Position numbers and translations under genes: made by a program. From NCBI RefSeq assembly GCF_001280005.1, contig NZ_LGDW01000104.1, forward strand, positions 1 through 10,933: DNA of 10,933 bases. The letters run 5' to 3'. Of the stretch, positions 1 to 5,866 are shown in pieces; position 1 is the stretch's first letter, and the number at the start of each line of letters is the position of its first letter. Below the pieces are notes generated by a model that did no database searches, had not been told where the DNA came from, and worked only from the letters and a program-made list of their open reading frames with translations. Origin of the DNA: Streptomyces sp. NRRL WC-3618. GTDB lineage: Bacteria; Actinomycetota; Actinomycetes; Streptomycetales; Streptomycetaceae.

Positions 1-18
1 TACCCGTCCCATCCCGTT

Positions 19-300
19 CCTGGAGGCTGCGCCCCCAGACCCCGCTGTCAGCCCTTAAGGGGCCTCGTCCTCAAACGCCGGACAGGCTGAAAAGGGCCGG
101 GCCTGGGCTGTAGACGCGGCGGGGGGGCTGGTGGGTGGCCACAGAAGCTCGGGCTGAAGGAGCCTTGTCCTCAAACGCCGGACGGGCTGAGGGTGCGGGG
201 CCTGGGCTTGATGGAAGCGGCACACGGGTGAGTGGGTGGGAAACGCGACCTGGGCTGGAGGGGCCTCGTCCTCACGTGCCGGGTGGGCTGGAAATTCGCC
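19..300. repeat. Tandem array of Streptomyces intergenic repeat (about 100-bp period, 3 copies)
   Basis: The 379 bases before the first gene hold no credible coding sequence. They contain three copies of a block whose core is GTCCTCAAACGCCGGAC, at about 67, 167 and 268; the third is diverged (CTCACGTGCCGGG). Each core is followed by a GGGCTGA-like end. In the first two copies GGGCCTGGGCT comes about 7 bases later, and GTGGGTGG recurs at 131 and 232. The period is therefore 100 to 101 bases. Copy 1 is preceded by the companion segment often seen with this repeat, a GGCTGCGCCCCCAGACCCC stretch at 25-43 that can fold back (TGGAGG with CCCCCA, one mismatch). From general knowledge, this core is a highly iterated intergenic element in Streptomyces genomes, often near gene ends. 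Its function is not established. Confidence 0.8.
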
Positions 301-379
301 CCCTCATCGTCCGGATACTGGGATGCTGGAGCCTGGTGTTCGGGCGGGGTGTGGGGGGCCGGGAAGCGTGGAGGACAGG

Positions 380-1039
380 GTGCGGGTCGTTATCGCCGAG
401 GATTCAGTGCTGCTCAGAGAGGGCCTGACCCGGTTGTTGACCGACCGTGGGCATGATGTCGTCGCCGGTGTGGGTGACGGGGGCGCGCTGATCAAGACCA
501 TTACCGAGCTCGCCGCGCAGGGCGAGCTCCCGGACGTCGTCGTGGCGGATGTGCGGATGCCGCCCACCCATACCGACGAAGGGGTCCGGGCCGCCGTACA
601 GCTGCGGAAATCGCATCCGGAACTCGGGGTGCTCGTGTTGTCGCAGTACGTCGAGGAGCGGTACGCGACCGAGTTGCTCGCCGGGTCCAGCCGGGGCGTC
701 GGGTATCTGCTGAAGGACCGGGTCGCCGAGGTGCGGGAGTTCGTGGACGCGGTGGTGCGGGTGGCCCAGGGGGGTACCGCGCTCGATCCCGAGGTCGTGG
801 CCCAGTTGCTGGGCCGCAGCCGTAAGCAGGACGTCCTCGCCGGGCTCACGCCCCGGGAGCGCGAGGTGCTGGGGCTCATGGCCGAGGGGCGGACCAATTC
901 GGCCATCGCGCGGCAGCTCGTCGTCAGTGACGGTGCCGTCGAGAAGCACGTCAGCAACATATTCCTGAAACTGGGGCTCTCCCCGAGCGACGGTGATCAC
1001 CGGCGTGTTCTGGCCGTTCTGACCTACCTCAACTCCTGA
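380..1039 (+). CDS. NarL/FixJ-family response regulator (REC + LuxR HTH)
   Basis: Two-component response regulator of 219 aa, a cytoplasmic DNA-binding transcription factor. The receiver domain spans about residues 1-120: acidic pair E7/D8, phospho-acceptor D57 (in VVVADVRM), S88 in the switch position and K112 in YLLKDR. The LuxR-type helix-turn-helix spans about 154-215 (LTPREREVL, then a GAVEKHVSNIFLKL recognition region). I chose GTG 380 because GGAGG lies at 370-374, five bases upstream, and because the protein then begins RVVIAEDSVLLREGL, as is usual for the family. GTG 368 is in frame and would add four residues; an ATG at 236 would add 48 implausible residues. No histidine kinase lies in the window, and the upstream neighbour is a repeat array. 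The kinase may sit left of the window or elsewhere. Its targets are unknown; korAB begins 183 bases downstream in the same direction. Confidence 0.9.
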   Translation: MRVVIAEDSVLLREGLTRLLTDRGHDVVAGVGDGGALIKTITELAAQGELPDVVVADVRMPPTHTDEGVRAAVQLRKSHPELGVLVLSQYVEERYATELLAGSSRGVGYLLKDRVAEVREFVDAVVRVAQGGTALDPEVVAQLLGRSRKQDVLAGLTPREREVLGLMAEGRTNSAIARQLVVSDGAVEKHVSNIFLKLGLSPSDGDHRRVLAVLTYLNS

Positions 1040-1162
1040 GCGCCTGGCCCGTGTCACTGTCGGGGCGGGAAATCATGACAAGTCGGGGCGCCGAACCGTC
1101 TCAACAAGGCGTCCATCATGCGATCGTCAAGGGAAGGTCGCCCTTACCGACGTACTGTTGAT

Positions 1163-1195
1163 CCTGGGAGGGTCCGCGGGAGGACCGCTCCCAGG
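1163..1195 (+). promoter_or_regulatory. Strong stem-loop in the korA leader
   Basis: CCTGGGAG (1163-1170) followed by GGTCC (1171-1175) pairs with GGACC (1182-1186) and CTCCCAGG (1188-1195). This gives a 13-bp stem with a single bulged G at 1187 and a 6-nt loop. It ends 11 bases before the korA ribosome binding site, AAGGAGG at 1207-1213. It could be a terminator for the response regulator gene, but then the korA promoter would have fewer than 28 bases available before the start codon, so a 5' UTR element acting on korAB expression or mRNA stability is more likely. The role is inferred; the pairing is seen directly. Confidence 0.55.
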
Positions 1196-1222
1196 CCGCC
1201 GCCTCGAAGGAGGTCCAGTTCA

Positions 1223-3175
1223 GTGACCAGCCAGGTCAGCAGTCCCACGGACAGTTCAGCGGAGAAGGCCGGCTCAGACGTTGGAGCCGTCGTAGGAGAA
1301 CAGCGCAACGCGGCGGGCGTCAAGGCCGTACGCCGCCTCGATCGGGTGATTATTCGGTTCGCGGGGGACTCCGGGGACGGGATGCAACTCACGGGGGATC
1401 GCTTCACCTCCGAGACCGCGTCCTTCGGGAACGATCTGTCCACTCTGCCGAACTTCCCCGCAGAGATCCGAGCGCCCGCAGGCACCCTGCCGGGCGTTTC
1501 TTCGTTCCAACTGCATTTCGCCGACCACGACATCCTCACGCCCGGGGACGCGCCGAACGTGCTGGTCGCGATGAATCCGGCCGCGCTGAAGGCGAACATC
1601 GCCGATGTGCCGCGCGGCGCGGAGATCATCGTCAACACGGACGAGTTCACCAAGCGCGCCATGCAGAAGGTCGGGTACGCGACGTCGCCGTTGGAAGACG
1701 GTTCGCTCGACGGATACAGCCTGCACCCGGTGCCGCTGACCACCCTGACCGTCGAGGCGCTCAAGGAGTTCGCGCTCTCCCGCAAGGAGGCCGAGCGCAG
1801 CAAGAACATGTTCGCGCTGGGCCTGCTGAGCTGGATGTACCACCGACCGACCGAGGGCACCGAGAAGTTCCTCGCCACCAAGTTCGCCAAGAAGCCCGAG
1901 ATCGCCGCCGCCAACCTGGCCGCGTTCAGGGCGGGCTGGAACTTCGGGGAGACGACCGAGGACTTCGCCGTCAGTTACGAGGTCGCGCCGGCCTCGACCG
2001 CGTTCCCCACCGGCACCTACCGAAACATCTCCGGGAACCTGGCCCTGTCGTACGGGCTCATCGCGGCCGGTCAGCAGGCAGATCTGCCCCTGTACCTGGG
2101 GTCCTATCCGATCACGCCGGCCTCGGACATCCTGCACGAGCTCAGCAGACACAAGAACTTCGGTGTCCGCACCTTCCAGGCCGAGGACGAGATCGCCGGT
2201 ATCGGGGCCGCGCTGGGCGCCGCCTTCGGCGGGGCGCTGGCCGTCACCACCACCTCCGGGCCGGGCGTGGCCCTGAAGTCCGAGACCATCGGGCTCGCGG
2301 TGTCGATGGAACTGCCCCTGCTGGTCATCGACATCCAGCGGGGCGGGCCCTCCACCGGGCTGCCGACCAAGACCGAGCAGGCCGATCTGCTGCAGGCCAT
2401 GTTCGGCCGCAACGGCGAGGCCCCGGTCCCGATCGTGGCCCCGCGCACACCCGCCGACTGCTTCGACGCGGCCATCGAGGCCGCCCGTATCGCCCTTACC
2501 TACCGCACCCCGGTCTTCCTGCTCTCCGACGGGTACCTCGCCAACGGCTCCGAGCCCTGGCGCATCCCCGAGGTCGACGAACTCCCCGATCTGCGGGTGC
2601 GGTTCGCGCAGGGACCCAACCACACCCTGGACGACGGCACCGAGGTCTTCTGGCCCTACAAACGGGACCCGCAGACCCTCGCCCGCCCCTGGGCCGTCCC
2701 CGGCACCCCGGGGCTCGAACACCGTATCGGTGGCATCGAGAAGCAGGACGGCACGGGCAACATCTCGTACGACCCCGCCAACCACGACCTGATGGTCCGT
2801 ACCCGGCAGGCAAAGATCGACGGCATCGCCGTACCGGATCTGGTGGTCGACGACCCGTCCGCCGCCGCCAACACCCTTGTTCTGGGCTGGGGTTCCACCT
2901 ACGGGCCGATCACCGCGGCGGTCCGCCGGCTGCGGGGGGCCGGGGAGTCGATCGCACAGGCCCATCTGCGCCACCTCAACCCGTTCCCGCAGAATCTCGG
3001 CGAGGTGCTCAGACGCTACGACCGGGTCGTGATCCCCGAGATGAACCTCGGCCAGCTCGCCACGCTGATCCGGGCGAAGTACCTGGTGGACGCCCACTCG
3101 TACAACCAGGTCAACGGTATGCCGTTCAAGGCCGAACAGCTCGCCACGGCTCTCAAGGAGGCCATCGATGGCTGA
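1223..3175 (+). CDS. korA: 2-oxoglutarate:ferredoxin oxidoreductase, subunit alpha (gamma-alpha fusion)
   Basis: Large subunit (650 aa) of the cytoplasmic enzyme that oxidatively decarboxylates 2-oxoglutarate with CoA to succinyl-CoA and passes electrons to ferredoxin, bypassing the NAD-linked dehydrogenase of the citric acid cycle. The gamma domain comes first (about residues 40-245, beginning RVIIRFAGDSGDGMQLTGDRF with the glycine-rich motif). The pyruvate:ferredoxin oxidoreductase alpha-type domain follows (about 270-650) with GSYPITPAS at 293-301, FQAEDEIAGIGAALGAAF, TTTSGPG and QRGGPSTGLPTKTEQADL at about 372-389. Domain order and size match two-subunit KORs of Actinobacteria such as Mycobacterium. 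I chose GTG 1223 because AAGGAGG at 1207-1213 lies 9 bases upstream; the open frame runs back to an ATG at 1118 but the extra N-terminus is arginine/proline-rich and has no such site. korB overlaps its end by 8 nt, so the two are co-translated. The exact 2-oxoacid substrate is inferred from family resemblance. Confidence 0.93.
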   Translation: MTSQVSSPTDSSAEKAGSDVGAVVGEQRNAAGVKAVRRLDRVIIRFAGDSGDGMQLTGDRFTSETASFGNDLSTLPNFPAEIRAPAGTLPGVSSFQLHFADHDILTPGDAPNVLVAMNPAALKANIADVPRGAEIIVNTDEFTKRAMQKVGYATSPLEDGSLDGYSLHPVPLTTLTVEALKEFALSRKEAERSKNMFALGLLSWMYHRPTEGTEKFLATKFAKKPEIAAANLAAFRAGWNFGETTEDFAVSYEVAPASTAFPTGTYRNISGNLALSYGLIAAGQQADLPLYLGSYPITPASDILHELSRHKNFGVRTFQAEDEIAGIGAALGAAFGGALAVTTTSGPGVALKSETIGLAVSMELPLLVIDIQRGGPSTGLPTKTEQADLLQAMFGRNGEAPVPIVAPRTPADCFDAAIEAARIALTYRTPVFLLSDGYLANGSEPWRIPEVDELPDLRVRFAQGPNHTLDDGTEVFWPYKRDPQTLARPWAVPGTPGLEHRIGGIEKQDGTGNISYDPANHDLMVRTRQAKIDGIAVPDLVVDDPSAAANTLVLGWGSTYGPITAAVRRLRGAGESIAQAHLRHLNPFPQNLGEVLRRYDRVVIPEMNLGQLATLIRAKYLVDAHSYNQVNGMPFKAEQLATALKEAIDG

Positions 3176-4271
3176 GACGTCCATGAAAGGCGCCGGTACC
3201 GGCGTCAGCACTGGCACCGGCTCGATCGAGGCACTCACCCTGGTGCCCAAGGCCGTGGCCAGGCAGTCCATGAAGGACTTCAAGTCCGACCAGGAAGTGC
3301 GCTGGTGCCCCGGCTGCGGGGACTACGCGGTCCTCGCCGCCGTACAGGGTTTCATGCCCGAACTGGGGCTCGCGAAGGAGAACATCGTCTTCGTGTCCGG
3401 GATCGGCTGCTCCTCCCGCTTCCCGTACTACATGAACACCTACGGCATGCACTCCATCCACGGCCGCGCCCCCGCCATCGCCACCGGCCTCGCCTCCAGC
3501 CGCCGCGACCTGTCCGTCTGGGTGGTCACCGGCGACGGCGACGCGCTCTCCATCGGCGGCAACCATCTGATCCACGCCCTGCGGCGCAATGTGAACCTCA
3601 AGATCCTGCTCTTCAACAACCGCATCTACGGGCTGACCAAGGGCCAGTACTCGCCCACCAGCGAGGTCGGCAAGATCACCAAGTCGACGCCGATGGGGTC
3701 GCTGGACGCGCCCTTCAACCCGGTGTCGCTGGCGATCGGCGCGGAGGCGTCGTTCGTCGCCCGAACCGTCGACTCCGACCGTCAGCACCTCACGAGCGTG
3801 CTGCGCGAGGCCGCCGCCCATCCCGGTACGGCGCTCGTCGAGATCTATCAGAACTGCAACATCTTCAACGACGGCGCCTTCGAGGTCCTCAAGGACAGGC
3901 AGCAGGCCGAGGAGGCGGTGATCCGGCTGGAGCACGGGCAGCCGATCCGGTTCGGTGCCGACGGCGCCAAGGGTGTCGTACGGGACCGGGCCACCGGCGA
4001 TCTGAAGGTGGTCGCCGTCACCGCCGACAACGAGGGCGACGTACTCGTGCACGACGCGCGCGCCGCGTCCCCGACCACGGCGTTCGCGCTCTCCCGGCTC
4101 GCCGACCCGGACACCCTGCACCACACGCCCATCGGCGTCTTCCGCTCCGTCGACCGGCCGGTGTACGACACACAGATGGCCGAGCAGCTCGACGCGGCGA
4201 TCGTCCAGAACGGCAAGGGCGACCTCGGCGCGCTGCTCGCCGGCGGGGACACCTGGACCGTCGTCGGATAG
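3168..4271 (+). CDS. korB: 2-oxoglutarate:ferredoxin oxidoreductase, subunit beta (TPP and Fe-S)
   Basis: Small subunit (367 aa) of the KorAB complex; it binds thiamine pyrophosphate and, in this family, one [4Fe-4S] cluster. The TPP motif starts at GDGDALSIGGN (residues 122-132) and ends at the NN pair 150-151 in LLFNNRIYGLT. Four cysteines stand where the cluster ligands are expected: C47 and C50 in WCPGCGD, C81 in GIGCSSRF and C230 in QNCNIFND. Start ATG 3168 has AAGGAGG at 3155-3161, six bases upstream, and overlaps the korA stop by 8 nt, which implies one operon and translational coupling. The N-terminal ~35 residues (Gly/Thr/Ser-rich) are a poorly conserved extension. The C-terminal part after about residue 240 is the usual extra segment of the actinobacterial/KOR type. 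No ferredoxin gene is adjacent, so the electron acceptor must be encoded elsewhere. Confidence 0.94.
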   Translation: MAETSMKGAGTGVSTGTGSIEALTLVPKAVARQSMKDFKSDQEVRWCPGCGDYAVLAAVQGFMPELGLAKENIVFVSGIGCSSRFPYYMNTYGMHSIHGRAPAIATGLASSRRDLSVWVVTGDGDALSIGGNHLIHALRRNVNLKILLFNNRIYGLTKGQYSPTSEVGKITKSTPMGSLDAPFNPVSLAIGAEASFVARTVDSDRQHLTSVLREAAAHPGTALVEIYQNCNIFNDGAFEVLKDRQQAEEAVIRLEHGQPIRFGADGAKGVVRDRATGDLKVVAVTADNEGDVLVHDARAASPTTAFALSRLADPDTLHHTPIGVFRSVDRPVYDTQMAEQLDAAIVQNGKGDLGALLAGGDTWTVVG

Positions 4272-4287
4272 ACGGCCCGACGGACGG

Positions 4288-4302
4288 CCGACCGGCGGTC
4301 GG
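4288..4302. terminator. Small hairpin in the korB / HxlR convergent gap
   Basis: CCGACC (4288-4293) and GGTCGG (4297-4302) form a perfect 6-bp stem with a 3-nt loop, 17 bases after the korB stop. It lies in the 48-base gap between convergent genes and probably works together with the stronger hairpin at 4327-4349. There is no T tract, which is common for high-GC actinobacterial terminators. Confidence 0.4.
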
Positions 4303-4319
4303 ACGGACGAGACGAGTGG

Positions 4320-4757
4320 CTACCGCGCCCGGGCCTTTTCGGCCCGGGCTTCGTCGTAGGTGCGGCGGGCCCGGTCCACGTCCGGCATGCGCTCCGTCGT
4401 CCAGACGGCCAGCGCGCTGACCTGGGCGGCGGCCTCGCGGCCGAGGTCGGTGAGCGAGTAGTCGACGCGCGGCGGGATGACCGGCTTCGCGTCCCGGTGG
4501 ACCAGCCCGTCGCGCTCCAGCGTCTGGAGGGTCTGCGTCAGCATCTTCTCGCTGACCCTGCCGATGGCCCGGCGCAGCTCACTGAAGCGGTACGGGCGCT
4601 CCAGCAGCTCCATGAGGACGAGGACCCCCCAGCGGCTGGTGACGTGCTCCATGACCAGGCGGTACGGACACATGCCCTCGGCGTCGACCGTCTCGTACTT
4701 GCCCGGGACCCGTTTGCTCTCAAGTTCCGCCTCAGCACTTACTCCACTTACTCCCAT
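4320..4757 (-). CDS. HxlR/DUF24-family redox-type transcriptional regulator
   Basis: Winged-helix DNA-binding protein of 145 aa, the normal size for the HxlR family. The core is CPYRLVMEHVTSRWGVLVLMEL (residues 30-51), then the recognition region RFSELRRAIGRVSEKMLTQTLQTLERDGLV and the wing (VDYSLTDLGRE). It has exactly one cysteine, C30, at the family's conserved N-terminal position. In members such as YodB, HypR and Corynebacterium QorR this residue senses diamide, quinones or other electrophiles. It is divergent from an NmrA/QOR2-like reductase with a 90-bp shared control region, the arrangement of ytfH/ytfG and qorR/qor2, so it probably represses that gene and itself. ATG 4757 has no good ribosome binding site, but a plausible promoter (TTGGAA, 16 bp, TAAGGT) would start RNA at about the ATG itself, suggesting a leaderless message. 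Met29 (4673) is an alternative start. The inducing signal is inferred. Confidence 0.9.
   Translation of the reverse strand: MGVSGVSAEAELESKRVPGKYETVDAEGMCPYRLVMEHVTSRWGVLVLMELLERPYRFSELRRAIGRVSEKMLTQTLQTLERDGLVHRDAKPVIPPRVDYSLTDLGREAAAQVSALAVWTTERMPDVDRARRTYDEARAEKARAR
4327..4349. terminator. Probable terminator of korAB inside the HxlR gene 3' end
   Basis: GCCCGGGCC (4327-4335) and GGCCCGGGC (4341-4349) form a perfect 9-bp stem around a TTTTC loop, about 56 bases beyond the korB stop codon. The same bases encode the last residues (ARAEKARAR) of the convergent HxlR regulator. The position fits a terminator for the + strand korAB transcript. On the - strand it lies before the stop codon, so it would only act after or close to the end of that gene. 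Confidence 0.6.
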
Positions 4758-4791
4758 GTAAGTACCTTACTTGAAAGTGGGTACTTTCCAA
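4737..4791. promoter_or_regulatory. Nested dyads: candidate HxlR operator and divergent promoters
   Basis: Seen directly: AAGTA-N3-TACTT (4760-4772), GAAAGT-N4-ACTTTC (4773-4788), AAGTACC-N13-GGTACTT (4760-4786) and ACTTAC-N6-GTAAGT (4746-4763), plus a second ACTTAC at 4737. These cover the start of the regulator gene and the space upstream of the reductase. On the - strand, TTGGAA (4791-4786) and TAAGGT (4769-4764), 16 bp apart, form a good promoter overlapping both main dyads. On the + strand, TTGAAA at 4771-4776 is a possible -35 (with a poor -10 about 17 bp further), and TAGGGT at 4808-4813 resembles a Streptomyces -10. An HxlR dimer bound here could block both directions. The dyads are certain; their use as operators is inference. 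Confidence 0.65.
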
Positions 4792-4847
4792 GAGTTAGCG
4801 CTTCTCCTAGGGTTAGTGCCAGCCCGCATCCCACAAGGAGATACGCA

Positions 4848-5699
4848 ATGAGCATTGTCGTCACCGGAGCCACCGGCCACCTCGGTCGCCACGTCATCGA
4901 GCAGCTGCTGGAGAAGGTTCCGGCCGACCAGATCACCGCCGTCGTGCGCGACGCGGAGAAGGCGTCCGGCTTCGCGGCCCGCGGCGTGAAGATCGCGGTC
5001 GCCGACTACAGCGAGCCCGCGACCTTCGACGGTGTCATAGCCGCCGGCGACAAGGTGCTGCTCATCTCCGGCAACGAGTTCGACAAGGGCCGCGTCGGCC
5101 AGCACAAGGTCGTCCTCGACGCCGCAAAGGCGGCGGGCGTCGCACTGTTCGCGTACACCAGCGCCTTCGGTTCCCTGACGGCCGCGCTCGCCGACGACCA
5201 CCGGGGCACCGAGGCGGCGATCCTCGAGTCCGGCGTCCCCTACTCGCTGCTGCGCAACAGCTGGTACAACGAGAACTACACCGAGCAGCTCGCCGTCGCC
5301 CTCGAGCACGGTGTCACCCAGGCCGCGGGCGAGGGCCGGGTCGCCTCCGCCGCGCGCGCCGACTACGCCGCCGCCGCTGTCGCGGTGCTGACCGGCGAGG
5401 GCCACGAGAACACGACGTACGAGCTGAGCGGCGACACCAACTGGAGCTTCGCCGAGTACGCCGCCGAGGTGTCCAAGCAGTCCGGCAAGGACGTCGCCTA
5501 CAACGCCGTCCCCGTCGAGGTCTACACCGGCATCCTGGTCGGCGTCGGCCTGCCCGAGGGCCTCGCCGCCATCCTCGCGGGCGTGGACGCGTGCATCGAG
5601 CAGGGCGAGCTGGCCGGCACCCCGGGCGACCTGTCCCGGCTGACCGGCCGCCCGACCACGCCGATCGCCGAGTCGATCGCCGCCGCGCTCAAGGCCTGA
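4848..5699 (+). CDS. NmrA/QOR2-like NAD(P)H-dependent quinone oxidoreductase (atypical SDR)
   Basis: Soluble Rossmann-fold protein of 283 aa, close to the length of E. coli QorB (YtfG). The N-terminus has the dinucleotide motif TGATGHLG (residues 6-13) and VVRD with R35 placed to contact an NADP phosphate. YTSAFGSL (103-110) and LRNSWYNENY (135-144) correspond to segments typical of the NmrA/QOR2 group; a canonical SDR YxxxK pair is not apparent, as is usual in that group. Start ATG 4848 has AAGGAG at 4835-4840, seven bases upstream. Likely reaction: reduction of quinones or similar electrophiles with NAD(P)H as detoxification. Some relatives are regulatory sensors without catalysis, so the enzyme role is probable rather than proven. 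Divergent from the HxlR regulator that probably controls it; a terminator follows at 5710-5746, so it is probably a single-gene transcript. Confidence 0.87.
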   Translation: MSIVVTGATGHLGRHVIEQLLEKVPADQITAVVRDAEKASGFAARGVKIAVADYSEPATFDGVIAAGDKVLLISGNEFDKGRVGQHKVVLDAAKAAGVALFAYTSAFGSLTAALADDHRGTEAAILESGVPYSLLRNSWYNENYTEQLAVALEHGVTQAAGEGRVASAARADYAAAAVAVLTGEGHENTTYELSGDTNWSFAEYAAEVSKQSGKDVAYNAVPVEVYTGILVGVGLPEGLAAILAGVDACIEQGELAGTPGDLSRLTGRPTTPIAESIAAALKA

Positions 5700-5709
5700 C
5701 CCGCACACC

Positions 5710-5746
5710 CCTCGGGGGCGCGCACTCCCCCGTCGCGCCCCCGAGG
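5710..5746 (+). terminator. Strong hairpin terminator after the NmrA-like gene
   Basis: CCTCGGGGGCGCG (5710-5722) pairs perfectly with CGCGCCCCCGAGG (5734-5746): a 13-bp GC-rich stem with an 11-nt loop, starting 10 bases after the stop codon. No T tract follows, as is frequent in Streptomyces. Confidence 0.8.
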
Positions 5747-5758
5747 ACGCCCGCCCCC

Positions 5759-5796
5759 GACTGTCATGACCGTATGCCGATACGAACATGACAGTC
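5759..5796. promoter_or_regulatory. 38-bp two-level palindrome upstream of the RarD gene
   Basis: GACTGTCATG (5759-5768) is the exact reverse complement of CATGACAGTC (5787-5796). Inside, CGTAT (5771-5775) and ATACG (5780-5784) pair about the same centre, with only the two bases between arm pairs and the central GCCG unpaired. A possible promoter lies just downstream (TTACGG at 5811-5816, 17 bp, TATGGT at 5834-5839), flanked by a smaller dyad CGGTC-GT-GACCG at 5814-5825. This geometry suggests a binding site for a dimeric or tetrameric regulator upstream of the promoter. The regulator is unknown. Confidence 0.6.
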
Positions 5797-5866
5797 CGGG
5801 GCGCTCGGCGTTACGGTCGTGACCGCACATCCATATGGTCATGTGCTGGTACGAGGGGAGACGCCG

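Noticed and set aside
19..300. CRISPR array as an explanation of the three regularly spaced copies
   Set aside because: Only three copies, the region between the cores is itself repeated, the third copy is diverged, and the core is a known dispersed Streptomyces repeat; no cas genes are present.
135..456. Short + strand open frames in the first 450 bases
   Set aside because: They run through the intergenic repeat array, have Gly/Arg-rich translations and no ribosome binding sites.
1274..3283. 669-codon open frame on the - strand across korA
   Set aside because: It mirrors the korA codons in a very high GC genome, has an Arg/Gly/Val-rich composition without domain motifs, and the + strand has unmistakable KOR motifs.
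3305..4420. 371-codon + strand frame overlapping korB
   Set aside because: Almost entirely Arg/Pro/Gly/His; the korB frame carries the TPP motif and all four cluster cysteines.
5819..5866. Upstream GTG start for the RarD permease
   Set aside because: No ribosome binding site; it adds 16 polar residues and would precede the likely RNA start, while GTG 5867 has a strong site.
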